A stretch of 64,000 nt of DNA from Smallanthus sonchifolius (lineage: Eukaryota; Streptophyta; Magnoliopsida; Asterales; Asteraceae). Each line of letters starts with the position of its first letter. Position 1 is the stretch's first letter. The stretch spans positions 16,088,501 through 16,152,500 of the forward strand of contig CM042039.1 in assembly GCA_023525975.1 (NCBI GenBank), in the 5' to 3' direction. Made by a program: the position numbers and the translations under genes. A model generated the notes under the pieces. That model was given only the letters and a program-made list of their open reading frames with translations, ran no database searches and had not been told where the DNA came from. This document shows positions 1 through 11,587 of the stretch, in pieces.

Positions 1-1742
1 ATCTTGAAGACTCTTCAACTATGAATGAAGAAATCCCTGATCAAAATCAAAGCAATCTTGAACAAGGGATACAGCTCGAGGTGGTACCAGCTCAAAGGAT
101 CAACAAGGAACATCCTCTAGATAATATAATTGGCCAAGTTCACCGAGGAGTTCTAACCAGAAGCAAATCCCGTTAGGCCAATATATGTTTATTTTCATGT
201 TTTCTATCTTAGGTGGAACCCAAGAAGATAGATGAAGTTTTGCAACACAGTAGCTGGATTGAGGCAATGTAGGAAGAGTTGCTGCAATTCAAAATACAGG
301 AGGTCTGGAAGCTTGTTGATCTTCCACCTGGTCAATCTGCTACTGGCACAAGATGGGTATTCAGGAACAAGCAAGATGAGAGAGGCATTGTAGTCAAGAA
401 CAAAGCCAGACTTGTAGCTCAAGGCTACACTCAGGAAGAGGGAATTGACTATGATGAGGTCTTTGCTCCTCTTACCAGACTGGAGGGCATCAGAATCTTC
501 CTGGCATATGTTGCATCCAAGAATTTCATGGTCTATCAAATGGATGTCAAAAGTGCCTTTCTGTATCGGAAGATTGGTGAAGAAGTATATGTCAAGCAGC
601 CTCCAGGCTTTGTAGATCCTGCACATCCTAACCAAGTGTTCAAACTAGACAGAGCTCTATATGGCTTACATTAAGCCCCAGAAGCTTGGTATGAAACTTT
701 GTCTGGATATCTGCTAAGAAACAACTTTATAAGAGGTACCATTGACCAGAACTTGTTTATCAAAGATCAAGGGGGAGAAATCTTACTGGTTCAAATCTAC
801 GTAGATGATATCATCTTTGGATCAACAAGGAAGAAGCTGTGTAATGATTTCGAGATCCTTATGCACTCAAAGTTTGAAATGAGCTCAATGGGTGAGCTAA
901 ATTTCTTTCTGGGTCTTCAAGTCAAACAAGTCCAAAATGGAATCTTCATTAGCCACTCTAAATATGTCAAGAGCATTCTGGAAAGATTCAAGATGACTGA
1001 CTGCTCTGCTGCTCGAACCCCTATGCAAGTACACCATCAGCTGATTCCAGACAAAGATGGTCAAGACACTGATCAACATCAGTACCGTGCAATGATAGGA
1101 TCTCTCATGTATCTCACTGCCTCAAGGCCAGATATCATGTTTGCAGTATGTCTATGTGCAAGATTTCAAGCAGCTCCAAAGATTTCACATCTTCAATCCA
1201 TCAAGAGAATCTTTAGATACCTAAAGGGAGCTCCAAGACTTGGGCTATGGTACTCTAAAAATGATAAGTTTAATCTGTATGCATACACTGACAGTGATTT
1301 TGGAGGATGTAACTTGGACAAAAAGTCCACCTCAGGGGGAGGTCAGTTTCTGGGAGGAAGACTTATTTCATGGGAGTGCAAGAAGCAAACATGTGTTTCA
1401 ACCTCTACAGCAGAAGCAGAATACATTGCAGCTTCAAGTTGCTGTGCATAAGTCATCTGGATACAAAATCAAATGCTGGATTATGGGATGACTTTCATGG
1501 CAACTCCCATTCATATTGACAACATGAGTGCTATATCAATCACAAACAATCCGGTGCAGCACTCCAAGACAAAGCACATTGACATCAGGTATTATTTCAT
1601 AAGAGATCAAGCTGAGAAAAAGAGAATTATTTTAACCAAAGTTCATACCAATGAGCAATATGCTGATTTGTTTACAAAACCGTTTGGTGAAGCTAGATTT
1701 AGATATTTAGTTGAATCCATTGGTATGATGAACTTTGATTAA
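1..1742 (+). pseudogene. pol: copia pol, RT and RNase H portion (Sire-A)
   Basis: Reads in one frame through a copia reverse transcriptase and RNase H. Visible motifs are the WVF-N-K-A-R-L-V-A-Q-G block near 350-420, the catalytic YVDD at 798-809, the YRAMIGSLMYLTASRPD block near 1083-1130, RNase H TDSDFGG near 1287 and the STAEAEYIAAS block near 1405. The ORF ends near 1742 with a normal copia C-terminus (ADLFTKPF). In-frame stops at 174-176, 270-272, 672-674 and 1449-1451 break it. The last two are CAA to TAA at conserved Gln codons, which fits C-to-T decay. Upstream codons 1-173 are the variable linker before RT. Confidence 0.92.
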
Positions 1743-2361
1743 AATATGTCTCCAAAATTTATCTTTGTAAATATGTTTATCTTTTGTTATAAATAAAAGT
1801 TGCAAGTCAGCTACATCCAATTTTGCTGCTGACAGGTTTAATAATCAGCAGCAAAGTTTTTGCCACTGACTGCTTTAAGTTATCAGCAGGAACAAGTTTC
1901 TTGCGGATAGCTTTATGGCAGTCAGAAGCAACAACCTTGCTGCGGATCATTGCATCCATCAGCAGCAACAGTGTTTGCTGCTGACAGACTTATCTATCCG
2001 CTGCAACCAAGCTTGCTGCGGATAGGCTTAATCATCCGCAGTAACCAAGTTTGTTGCTGATGGGTAAAAATAAGTTTAAATTAACTTTTACCCGCTGTAA
2101 AAATTCCTTTCAGTCTTTACCATGACTGCTATAGTGTATTACAACTGTAACAGTAAAAAGTGAATAAGGTTGTACTGTACAAGTCATTCTGCTTTTCCGT
2201 CCTCTGCCGTTATAAGAACAAATCAAATTTCTTCACCACCTCTTCACATTCAATTTCTCCCTAACTCCTATCACTTTCCCTCAAGCCCCCACAACATTCA
2301 AGCCTTCCATTCATAACCACCCTTCAAAATCCTTCCTCTTTCCCTCCAAAATCGAACAAAA
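1743..2361 (+). promoter_or_regulatory. pol-aORF spacer with palindromes and a candidate internal promoter
   Basis: Non-coding stretch between pol and the extra ORF. From about 1800 to 2060 it holds imperfect copies of a GCTGCGGATA / TATCCGCAGC inverted motif; the clearest hairpin is 2013-2044, with a 10-bp stem of CTGCGGAT type. The same motif family fills the U3 of the Sire-A and Sire-B LTRs. TATA-like strings lie near 1787 (TATAAATA) and 2211 (TTATAAGA). The second is followed by a pyrimidine-rich tract (about 2225-2340) that resembles a plant Pol II 5' UTR, and then by the aORF ATG at 2362. The promoter role is inferred from this layout. Confidence 0.5.
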
Positions 2362-3618
2362 ATGGCAGACATCAACAATCCTGATGATAAGTTCTCCCCC
2401 TATCACAACCTTACGACATACTTAACAAAAGGGAAGAAATCCGACGGTTTCGATGACATGATCGACTTTCTCTGTTGATCAAAAATACACCATGCACTCA
2501 CCGTCAACCCTACCATATACATTCCTCATATGAAGGATTTTTGGAATACCGCCGTCTACTCTACCGAACAGGGGATTCCCCAAATTAAAGCCAAGGTAGA
2601 CGGCAAGGACATCACCATATCTGAAGCCACTCTTCGCAAACATCTTCAGCTCCAAGATGAAGGGGCAGCCATCTCATACTCAAAGGAAGAATACACGAGG
2701 ACCTTTGTATCCATAGGGTACACTGGAAATCAAAATGAGTATACAATCGAGAAGGCACTGGTGGGGCCTCCATGGAAGTATCTCTGCCACACTCTTCTAC
2801 AATGCATATCTCAGAAGAGAAGTGGATGGCATCAAGTGAGCTTTGCACTTGGCTCTACTGTTCATGGTATGATTACTGACCAGGGATTCAACTTTGCACA
2901 TCTCATCTTTGAAGGTTTGAGATATAATCTTCAAGAGGGTGCAAAGCAACATTTTTTTTATGTACCCCGTATTCTTGCAGGAGGTTTTCAACCAGGAACT
3001 AAAAAATCTCTCAAAACCTGGAAGAATCTACATCATGCTGGGTCATAAAAATAATATTTTTCAAAGTATGAGAACTGTTTCCAAAAAGTTCTCGAGGGTC
3101 AATGTTCCATTGTTATCTACAATGGTGAACATACAAAGTACCCAGGGTGACAGTTCAGCATTCACAGCTGATACTGATCCCACACCTTCCACCTCACATC
3201 CTGAACAACAAGCTGCTTCCATTGCTCGAACCCCTGTGCAAGCTACTAAGGATGCACAGGTACAAAAATCACTTACACCTCTTTTAGATGTTATCGTTCA
3301 ACTGGAACAAAGGGCCCCAGTTGCAACAACATACACAAGAAAGAGGAACAAGAAGACTCCTTCTCTTCTTGTTTCAAAGGCCCAATCCCAACCTCAAAGC
3401 CCTCATTCAGAATCCCAAAATTTTGGGGAGAATATCAAAAGGGATAGCCACAACATTAGAGAGATTTTCTTGTAAGCCTCTCTATTAGGATCAGGATCAC
3501 ATCCCAGATCCATAGAATAACTTTCTGAGCCATTCCATTTTTCTTCTATAAACTTAAGTGTAGAAGCACCTTGTCAAGATGATATACCTTCTCCAACAAC
3601 TACTATCTCGGAGGTATT
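2362..3618 (+). pseudogene. Sirevirus extra ORF (aORF), N-terminal part, Sire-A
   Basis: Starts at ATG 2362 after a pyrimidine-rich leader. It matches the N-terminal domain of the Sire-D aORF: the YIP/YIQ..F block, an ITISEATLR / IAISEETIR block, then a .GPPWKYL.HTLLQCIS / .GEWRYFMHVIIQCIS block and F.YPR. I recall this domain from Asteraceae databases under names such as 'synaptobrevin, longin-like domain protein'; I could not check this. It has an in-frame TGA at 2476-2478 (codon 39) at the same place as in Sire-D, and a frameshift near 3020-3045. A Ser/Pro/Gln-rich tail (3130-3470) follows and contains another stop. The solo LTR interrupts the gene at 3618. Function unknown. Confidence 0.75.
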
Positions 3619-4509
3619 TGTCACACCCCGACCGATGGCGGAATCATCGGGGCCGACGATGGAATGATTGTTCAAAAGCACATGATAGCTAAAAGGTTGC
3701 ATAATTCATTAATTAAATTTAAAGATAACAAGATCCAAATACGATACATTCCAAATAACCTAGTCTAGTTCAAAACATTGATTTATATAACTAGGTCCAC
3801 AGTCCTTATGTGGAGAAATCTTTGGCAAGTAGTCACATATCCAAACCTGAAACATTATTTAAATCAAGTGTCAACTAAAAAGTTGGTGAGTACATAGGTT
3901 TAGTAATTCCGATAAATAGTAGTTGTAAATCCTTTTGCAACTCATTGTTTATCTTGTTAAACATAGTATGTATGATGTACCATTTATTTAATCACAATTC
4001 AAACCGAGTTTGACGCGCTTGAACAGAGCACAACAGCTAAGTCCGGTATGTTTGAATATAGTTACCCACTATATCCGATATGATTGAATATAACACGCGG
4101 TTATATCCGAGTATGCAGTAATAAACCCCCTAACCGGGTGGGCTGGTCAGGCACAATAGATCTATCAATATTACAGTTCGTTGTCTTGTGTTTAAATGTA
4201 TGTACATCCAAAGAATAAGCATATAGTCTCATGTATAACACGTATAAACAATGTGAGTAGCATGTATAATGTTTCACCCCAAAACGTATAAAAATGTAAT
4301 ATAGGGGCTATGTAACTCACCTGGCTAGCGGATATGATAATCCACGAGAGTAGGTGATACGGATGTTTGAAACCTAAGCACGATGGAACCCTATGTAGAT
4401 AAATGGGTATTATTATATGCTTATAGGTGTGTATCCGTATTTAATTGTGTATAGGTTTATAATAACATTTCTTAAAATTATTTGCGTAAAGTGTAGCTTC
4501 AGATTTACT

Positions 4510-4652
4510 TGAAATCACTGATTTTGATCGAAACTATTTCAGGTATCGAAACTATGTTCAAGTATCGAAACTATGTTCAATCGAAACTACTAGTTTCGAT
4601 TGACCACGGAGCTGTCGAAACTTTCTTCTATCGAAACTACTTAGTTTCGATA
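4510..4652. repeat. TCGAAAC direct repeats and two palindromes in the solo LTR
   Basis: Several TATCGAAACTATGTTCAA-like units, then two near-perfect palindromes, ATCGAAACTA-C-TAGTTTCGAT (4580-4600) and TATCGAAACTA..TAGTTTCGATA (4629-4652). I do not see this block at the corresponding place in the two Tek-1 LTRs, so it is a subfamily-specific gain in U3 or a loss in Tek-1. Confidence 0.8.
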
Positions 4653-4719
4653 AGTAGTTATTATGTATTATGTATTTATATAATAATAACAAATAAAATA
4701 AAAGTCTTTATTTGACTAA

Positions 4720-5000
4720 TTATATTGCTATTTTATATATTAAAATTTATTTTAACAAGTTTATTAAAAATAATGCAGGGTTCATTATTTTATAAAAGTA
4801 GGGCATTCTATATATTAAATTTTTATTCTAACAAGTTTATAAAAAAACATTGCAAGATTTATGAAAATGGGACATTATATGTATTAAAATGTATTTTAAT
4901 AGGTTTATAAGAATATTACAAGATTTATAAAAAAAATGGGACATTATATATATTAAAATGTATTTTAGGAAGTTTATAAAAATATTACAAGATTTATATA
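4720..5000. repeat. AT-rich tandem repeat in the solo LTR
   Basis: Four to five diverged units of about 60-65 bp built around TATTAAAATGTATTTTA and TTATAAAAATATTACAAGATTTAT. This is the reverse-complement counterpart of the 65-bp repeat in the Tek-1 LTRs. Short ORFs on both strands here are by-products of the repeat. Confidence 0.75.
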
Positions 5001-6311
5001 AAAAAATTTGTTTAATCGATTTCAAAATAAACGAACGAGTAAACCGACTCGTTTTAGTCTTTATTGTATACAAAGAATATTAAAAATAAGTTAAAATAAT
5101 TAAATAAAATAAATAAAATGAAACAGAAGCAAAAAAGGGTTGGGCCGGAGGCCAGCAGTGTCGAACCCGCGACCTCAGCCTCGAACACACACACGCATAA
5201 CCAGCCGGGCTACTGCCCATCGCTGGTTATGTGTGTGTCGTTTAATTGATATACACACAACCAGTATTGGTCGCCGGTCCTCGGCAACCGGCAAACCATG
5301 TCCGAGGACTTGGGTTTGCCCGGTAATCGACGGTTTCATGCCGCAATTTCGATTAGGATAGTTAGCCAAAGGGTAACAGAAGGTAATTGAATGGATTTGA
5401 GGTACCTATTGGGTCGCGAAGGGTCTGGTCGGCAAACTTTTTGGTCCGCAAATACCAAGATGGTGATTTCGAGTTCCAGAGGGAGTTAGGCCGTCAATAG
5501 GGGTGGTATAGCTTCGCACAGAAGAGACGAACACGATAGTGGTTTCAATTTGAAGTGAAAGTGGGTGGAGGGGGGTGGCGAGCTCGTGCAGGTCCGTAAA
5601 TGGCCATTTATAGCCGAGCCCAATCCCTATAATGAAACATGCAATTGAGGGTGTCTGCTCATTCGTCTGGACGAGACGAAGCTAACGAGCTATCAAGCAC
5701 GCGTGGAGGTTGACTGTCGGCTCGAAATCGTGGCGTAGGTTCTCGGCCACCAACCGGATCAGACGATCTGTATGTTTAATCGACAAATTTGTCGAGGGCT
5801 TTTGTTCGCGTGGGGACGACGAGGCCAGAGCTGTCTTTAGCAGTTGTCGAGGTGCAGGGAACAGCCCTGTCGGGGTGTCGCCGGAAATAGCCTCGGACCG
5901 CCAGACAAAGGGGGAAGAGGGAGACCGGAAATACGAATTGGACTTTGGCAAGAATGGTCCCTGAAGTTTGATTTTTGATTTAATCAGCCCCTGAGATAAT
6001 TACGGATGGGTCCCTGAGGTTTGGTTTGGCCACGTTTAGTCCCTCAACCGGTTTTTGGTTTAAAACCTTTTAGTTTTAAAAATTCCAATATAGCCCCTCA
6101 ACTTTTATAAAAATGATTAATTAAATTTCTCTTTAATTTCAAATATATTTTATAAACTTTTATTATTTATTATTATTATAACTAAAAAGTTAATTATTTT
6201 ATTTAAATAGGTTATTTTATTTATAAATGAACCTTTTAACTTTAGATTTTTATACATAATTTTATATAAGTTTAAAACTTATAAAATTTTATTTATTTTA
6301 AATCCCTAAAT

Positions 6312-6314
<3 letters not shown>

Positions 6315-6361
<47 letters not shown>
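6315..6361. repeat. (AT)n microsatellite
   Basis: Uninterrupted AT dinucleotide run near the right end of the solo LTR. Confidence 0.97.
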
Positions 6362-6362
<1 letters not shown>

Positions 6363-6466
6363 TTGTATAAAATTTTAAATAAAATCACTTGCATTCCAAT
6401 AGATAAAAATGTTTACAGGATACATAATATAAAAGCGTGAATAAAAACCCGAAATGTCACAGTATT

Positions 6467-7142
6467 GAATAACCTGGTTGCTGAAGTACCCAACCCAAGT
6501 TCCTCACCCAAGAAGGTTCACTCTAGTGGTACTGATAGAGTGAATGTGGAAAGGGCTGTCACTACTCCTGGTACATCAACTGCCCAGGAGGACAGTGATA
6601 ACATAGCTAAGACCCTAACCACGGCAACTCACAGTGAAGATGTTTCCTTTGAAACACTCTTCACTGAGAGGAATCTCAGGCGCCAAGAAAACCAGGGTGA
6701 TGGGGATGCAAAGGCTAGGCCTAAGGCCCCATCCAGGTCCAAGGATTCCACAACTGTGGATGAGGATAGACTGAAACTTCATAATTTGGAATTGACGGCC
6801 AGGGTGGCTATGCTAGAGGCTGAAGTGTCCAAACTAAGGCACCAAGTCTCTATGCATGAAGCCCATCAATGCCCATCTATGACTACTCCCTCCCTTATAT
6901 CAGTGGGCACTCAAACAGATAACACTTTATGCACTGATGCAACCAAAAAGGGGGAGGTAATTACCAAGGAAGATGATGCAGACAGCCTAGAAGAATGGAT
7001 ACAAGAGGAGACTATGTTTCAAAGTTTGCTATACAAACCTGCTTTTGTTCAAATCCATGACTTGCCAGACTCAGTTGATGAAGAGAAAGATATCACTGAG
7101 GATTGGAAGCTAGTTGTCCGAGCTGTTGATGAGGTATTGTAA
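6467..7142 (+). pseudogene. aORF middle part with coiled coil, Sire-A
   Basis: Continuation of the aORF after the solo LTR and its TSD. The segment is Ser/Thr/acidic-rich and has a heptad-like helix at about 6770-6860 (LHNLELTARVAMLEAEVSKL). This is the counterpart of the coiled coil in the Sire-D aORF. A TAA at 7140-7142 ends this frame. No catalytic motif recognised. Confidence 0.65.
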
Positions 7143-8417
7143 GATGAAACTCCTTATGAAGACACACCTCCATCTTTCAGCATACATCCTGAAGCGGCAG
7201 CCATAATAAGTCAAACATCTACCCCCAAATTCACACTGTCTTCAAACAAGCTAGAGTTCGACTCTATTCTAGCTTGGGGGTATGATGGCATAGCTGAGGG
7301 ATTCTGGATTGGATGGGAGTTTAGTGGAGTAGACTAAACTGGAACACTCTCAATGCCCTCTAGGTTCTTAATATGTATCTGACAAGATGTGTCAACACTT
7401 CATCAGATCTCTCAGCAGAACTTGCAATCAGCAAGTTCTATGACTTAATGGAGGATAATTTACCCCAGTTTGAAAGACTACTAACAGAAGCAAATATGGT
7501 GGCTTATCCTGAATCTTCATCAACAGCAGAACAAAGACTGGGTCCAAGAAGACTTGACTTAATCAGGAGCAGTGCTTTAACTGAAGAATAGGTTATCTAC
7601 TGGAGAAGATTTCTGTACAAACTCATGGTCAGGGACTTGGAAGTGTCAGGATGGGTGAGCACTAATTCCTCTGACTTCACCTTCTTCCTAAGCAATGGAT
7701 ATTCTCTCTTAATCGACATCAAAGAGATCCTACTCATTCCTTCAGACTTCCTGCACAATGTCTTTGAGCTCAGATCACTCATCTGCAACATCAACTCCTT
7801 AGAAAGTCAAGAAATGATCAAACTCATCAAGGCTTCTATTTATAAGGAGGAATCGCCTGCAATGAATGACTCTGACTCAGATTCATCCCTGCCCTCCTCA
7901 CCAACTGTTATACTGAGTGTAGTTGTAGAGTCAAGAAGACTGGCTGCTCAGAATGTCAAAGAGGCTAGCAGTCTCTTCCTCTGTGTCTACTCCTCTTTCT
8001 GCCAATAAAGCTGAAGCTGAGATCCCAACAGCATCTACTACATCTGCTGTTGTGGTCAATGAAGCTGAAGCAGAGGCATCCAGAAAAGACAAGGGGAAGG
8101 GAATCATGACTAAAGAAGACGAAGAGAGGATAATAAAGGAGAAGAAAGAAAAGGAGGAAAGAAGAAGGAGAAGAGATGGCTGAAGTACGAAAAGCCAAGA
8201 CAGAAAAACAACCATTCTCCTCAGAGAACAACAGATCCAGCTGTATGCCAAACAGCTGGATGATCTGAAAGTCAAAATTCTTGCAGTTTATCAAATTCAA
8301 GAAGATGAAGCTCTTGCTCTTCAACTGCAGGAATAATTTAATAGAGAAGAAGAAGAAAGAGAAAATAAGAAGGAAGAGGCCAAGTTTAGAATAGCTGATT
8401 CTGAACTAGCCAAAGAA
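7143..8417 (+). pseudogene. aORF middle region, broken, Sire-A
   Basis: Coding-like fragments continue in changing frames: 7143-7336, 7373-7591, 7592-8008 and 7953-8183. They include a Glu/Lys/Arg-rich stretch (8100-8180) and a Glu/Lys-rich helix-like stretch just before 8418 (8340-8417). At least two frameshifts and several stops are present. The same helix-rich sequence recurs in Sire-B at 12098-12230, which supports it as genuine former coding sequence. Function unknown. Confidence 0.55.
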
Positions 8418-9458
8418 ATGAGAGAGAAGTGGATAAATGCTCTGGTTTCTCAAGGTGAGGATGCGGACTACCTTGAGAAACTCTCAAATAAAGAAATCTA
8501 CAGAGCCTTCATGGGTCAGCAGGGTCAATTGGCAAACAAGAAAAGGGCTGAAGAAGAAGAAAAAGCCAAACAAAAATCCAAGAAGACCATTGCCTTTAAC
8601 AGAAGATCCCATGAAGAAAGTAAGGTCATGATTGACTTCCTAAAGGCTAGAAGAGAAAGTGGAAAGAGGCTGGGTCCCATGAACTTCATGAACCTACAAG
8701 CCCTTTACCTAAGAGTCAAAAAGGAAGAGGAAGAAAGATTGGGGAGGACAAGCTCCAAGAAAAGGGTAATCACTCCAGCTGATGACAGAAAATCAAAGAA
8801 ACCCAAGCCTACTTCCTCATCCTTCCCTTCCTCTATCCAACATCCTTCCACTTTCCCTCTTAGACCTCCCTCCTCTCCACCCAAAAAGTCCAAATCCTCA
8901 CACCCAGCTCCTACTCATCAACAACCTCCCAAGAAGAAAAGCAAACCTACTACCAAACCAGAAGACTCAAGAGAAATTGTCAGCTGGTTCTACAGCTCTA
9001 AAGATCAAAGGTTTGAAGTCTTCAGGGGAAGAATAGAAGAAAGAAGATCAATCTATACATCTGTTGATGAGGTATTGCAGCTTCCATATTCTGATCTAAG
9101 AAGAATGATGGAGCTGGGAGAAGCCAATAAGCCTGAGAATGAAGGTGGGAGACATCTATTGCTAGTAATCAAACATTACTTCAATCCCAACAAAGATGAG
9201 ATCATTGATGTCAAACCTCTCCAATCCCACTCTCCATTCATCAGCTGGTCCTACAGTGCTGAAAAGGATGAATTCACACTGACAGATGTTAAAGGAATGA
9301 AGATGAGGTGTTTAAGCAAGGCTATTTTCAAAATGGCAAGCAAAGACATCAAGACTCTATCTGAGCTTCCTCTTAACAATCCCAGCAAGGACCAGAGAGG
9401 ATATGAGGTTGAAAGAATAGTCAGCAACATGCAAAAGCTTAAGCAACAAAAGCATTAA
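8418..9458 (+). CDS. aORF C-terminal part (346 codons), Sire-A
   Basis: Longest open part of the Sire-A aORF. It begins with a charged helical region (to about residue 125), then a Pro/Ser/Lys-rich linker (about 120-185). It ends in a domain with two similar modules: IVSWFYSSKDQRFEVFRG (about residues 188-205) and FISWSYSAEKDEFTLTDVKG (about 274-293). Each is followed by a short predicted helix. The Sire-D aORF ends with an equivalent pair (ISWFYDGESKIFAI and MKWWYVDVNTGEARI), so this is the conserved C-terminal domain. The TAA at 9456-9458 lies 33 bp before the LTR. The true start is far upstream, so this is a fragment of a broken gene. Fold and function unknown. Confidence 0.7.
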   Translation: MREKWINALVSQGEDADYLEKLSNKEIYRAFMGQQGQLANKKRAEEEEKAKQKSKKTIAFNRRSHEESKVMIDFLKARRESGKRLGPMNFMNLQALYLRVKKEEEERLGRTSSKKRVITPADDRKSKKPKPTSSSFPSSIQHPSTFPLRPPSSPPKKSKSSHPAPTHQQPPKKKSKPTTKPEDSREIVSWFYSSKDQRFEVFRGRIEERRSIYTSVDEVLQLPYSDLRRMMELGEANKPENEGGRHLLLVIKHYFNPNKDEIIDVKPLQSHSPFISWSYSAEKDEFTLTDVKGMKMRCLSKAIFKMASKDIKTLSELPLNNPSKDQRGYEVERIVSNMQKLKQQKH

Positions 9459-9539
9459 GAGAGTTTTGGTAGCATCAGTGTAGGGGGAGTTTGTAGAAAT
9501 AAAGACTGATGGCTACAAAATTCTCTAAGTACAAATGCT

Positions 9540-9800
9540 GCATACCTCAAAGATTACTGCTGATCCACAAACTGATGCGGATAAGCTTATCTGCAGCGGA
9601 TACTTGTTCGTCTGCTGAAGAACAAATCTGCTGCGGATAGGCCTTATCTGCTGAAGACCAAAGTTGCAGCTGATAGGCATATGCTGCTGAAGACCAAAGT
9701 TGCAGCAGATAGGCATATGCTGCTTATCTCCAAAGCTGCAGCTGATAGCTATCTCCACTGAAGATCAAACGTTGCAGCTGACTGTTCTTGATAAAGCAAC
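9540..9800 (+). promoter_or_regulatory. U3 palindrome array of Sire-A
   Basis: About seven imperfect copies of a GCTGCGGATA...TATCTGCTG inverted motif, for example GCGGATAAGCTTATCTGC near 9575-9595, interspersed with CTGAAGAcCAAAGTTGCAG direct repeats. The same motif family occurs before the aORF at 1800-2060 and in the Sire-B U3. The regulatory role is inferred from position. Confidence 0.65.
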
Positions 9801-10020
9801 CTTTACCACTGACAACTTTCTGCTGCTACACTGACACACTCCACACAGAAAGAATGTCATTGGTATAAGACAATAAAAGATAAGAACGCTCTTCTCCAAG
9901 CATGCAAGCAATGATTCCTTAGAAGACGTTTGAATAAAGTTAACTAGCATAGTTATTATGTTTGTCTGTACATGTAGAATAGCTTCAATACAAGATCAAC
10001 GGTCTATGTTAGATTTGATC

Positions 10021-10062
10021 CTTAGAATCAAGGGTCTGTCTTGATTCTAAGTTACTATATAA
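10021..10062 (+). promoter_or_regulatory. Perfect 11-bp inverted repeat plus TATA box
   Basis: CTTAGAATCAA, a 9-nt loop, then TTGATTCTAAG (10021-10051), followed 4 nt later by TATATAA. The same hairpin lies at 13758-13788 in Sire-B with one loop change and intact stems. Confidence 0.85.
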
Positions 10063-11189
10063 GTAGTACTTAGAGTCATTGTATAACAGTGCTTTTCTTA
10101 GAGATTTCTCTGTAATCTTGTAACCATTGAAGCTTAATACAAATTGCATTTATCAGTACATCTTGTGTTTACTTGTTTACTTTGATTAAGTTGTGATTGT
10201 TTCCGCCAATCTCAACTGGAATAGAACCGCCTTGTATTTACCGATCCTACAAGAGATTCCAAATTTCCAAAAATCAGCATCAAACTAATCAACTTTCACA
10301 AAGACAAGAATCCCAGTTTGAAACAAACTGAAACTCCAAGATAATGTGCAAAAACCAATCTTTTCATTGATCTTCATCTTCACCAGAAGTGTTTGACTTT
10401 GTCTCGTATCTTTTCCACTTAACCAATTACCCGAAGTCTTTCATATCCGATCTTCGCTTCATGACACAAGCATCTCCGCATTAAACCAGAAACAGAAGGA
10501 CGTTTCTTATTTAACCGGCATATAATAAAGGTTCCATCTTCAACTAGTTAACAACAGATAACCAGCTTCATTTCAAACATACTTGACTAAGTCTCACACA
10601 AACATTCGGTAGTAATCATCGTGAATCCAACAATCTTCAATCTGATTTTCATTCCTGGTTAATACCTCCTACAATAGGTTGTCTATATGGATTCCGCCAA
10701 GATCCCAAATGAGAAATCAAACCATAATCAAATCATGTCGAATCATTTTGATGATCTTGATCACTTAAACCGTTTTTGCAAAGAAACAAAACATCTGAAA
10801 AGTTTTATCTCCCTCTTTTCTTTGCAAATACCCAAACAGTACTTCATCACGAACAATCTGAGATCTTAAGTCAATGATAACCCATATTCAAACTGCTTCA
10901 GCATTCATTCCCTAATAAAGAAGTATCCCAGATACTCGTAGCCCACATTTTCAGGTTTAAATACCTAGACAATTAGATTCTTCAGTCAAAAGTCATCATC
11001 CAACTCACAAATCTCACCTTTGTTTCACCAGGCCACACATAAAATTTGAATTCTGGTCCCGAAACTAACCAAAATCACTATCTTCTCAAAAACGGCCCGA
11101 AACAAGCATACCAAAGATCCCTTAAAATTTTGAACAAGAAAAGTTTTTCCGCCAAAAACTTAGATACTAAAGTCAGTATAACAGTGTCA

Positions 11190-11339
11190 GTGAACATAAC
11201 AAGTTCGCCTGAACAGTACAGCGAACATACCAACTTCGTCTCCTAACAACATCTAGCGAACTTAACAAGTTCGCCTGAGAATCATCCAATGAACTTAATA
11301 AGTTCGCCCGTAACCGTTCAGCAGACAACAAGTTCGCCT
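11190..11339 (-). promoter_or_regulatory. Palindrome cluster in the Sire-C leader
   Basis: Copies or near copies of the GGCGAACTT-N3-AAGTTCGCC palindrome at 11190-11210, 11221-11241, 11256-11275 and 11290-11309, plus a half site at 11331-11339. The interval lies between the PBS and the expected gag start. Confidence 0.8.
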
Positions 11340-11573
11340 GACGCGCTGTTACAGCAAAAATTGCCGAATCTTCTTGTTTTGGCGGTAAAACCTTCATCTC
11401 TTCATGCTCTAACACCTATGGAATCATCAAAATCATAAAATACTTCGAATTTGACAAAATCCACCATAAAAACTCATTCTTTTAATGTCTCGATGATGAA
11501 TATGCAGAATTAAACATCAAATCACGAGTAATTGTGAACTAACAGGCGATTAGTCCCTCGGTTCTGAGCCGTA

Positions 11574-11585
11574 GCTATGATACCA
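11574..11585 (-). other. Primer binding site, initiator tRNA-Met type (Sire-C)
   Basis: Minus-strand TGGTATCATAGC, one mismatch from the usual plant tRNA-iMet PBS TGGTATCAGAGC, 2 nt inside the LTR end. Confidence 0.8.
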
Positions 11586-11587
11586 AT

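Larger units (their letters stand above)
3619..6461 (-). mobile_element. Solo LTR of a Tekay-type gypsy element
   Basis: A single 2843-bp LTR bounded by TG...CA and flanked by a perfect 5-bp duplication GTATT (3614-3618 and 6462-6466). Its ends are the reverse complement of the Tek-1 LTR ends (TGTGACATT... and ...GGTCGGGGTGTGACA). Much of the interior matches Tek-1 as well, including the TATA region GGCTATAAATGGCC (near 5600 on the minus strand) and the AT-rich repeat block. No internal region is present, so it most likely arose by LTR-LTR recombination. It inserted into the aORF of Sire-A. Confidence 0.93.
1..10251 (+). mobile_element. Sire-A: 3' part of a Sirevirus-type Ty1/copia element
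   Basis: Order on the + strand: end of integrase-linker/RT/RNase H (1-1742), a 0.6-kb spacer with palindromes and TATA-like boxes, a long extra ORF (2362-9458), a purine tract (about 9479-9490) and the 3' LTR (9492-10251). The 5' LTR, gag and most of integrase lie left of the window. The solo LTR 3619-6461 sits inside it. RT features (YVDD followed by IIFGST, RG.ID.xLF) and a large ORF after pol point to the Sirevirus lineage. The right flank at 10252 is Sire-C leader DNA, so Sire-A inserted into Sire-C; its left TSD is outside the window. Confidence 0.85.
9492..10251 (+). repeat. 3' LTR of Sire-A (760 bp)
   Basis: TG...CA bounded, preceded by a purine tract (GTGTAGGGGGAG), and ending ACCGATCCTACA. 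It is homologous to the Sire-B LTR (13284-13982). The TATA box TATATAA is at 10056-10062. The following DNA (AGAGATTCC...) has no PBS, so this is a 3' LTR. Confidence 0.9.

Noticed and set aside
5140..5964. Short ORFs in the GC-richer part of the solo LTR (and at 45452-46302 and 53429-54279)
   Set aside because: They lie around the LTR TATA box and start region and recur in both Tek-1 LTRs. Stops and frames differ in the solo LTR.
7931..8324. Ser/Leu-rich minus-strand ORFs resembling signal or membrane proteins
   Set aside because: Antisense of the Glu/Lys-rich part of the Sire-A aORF.
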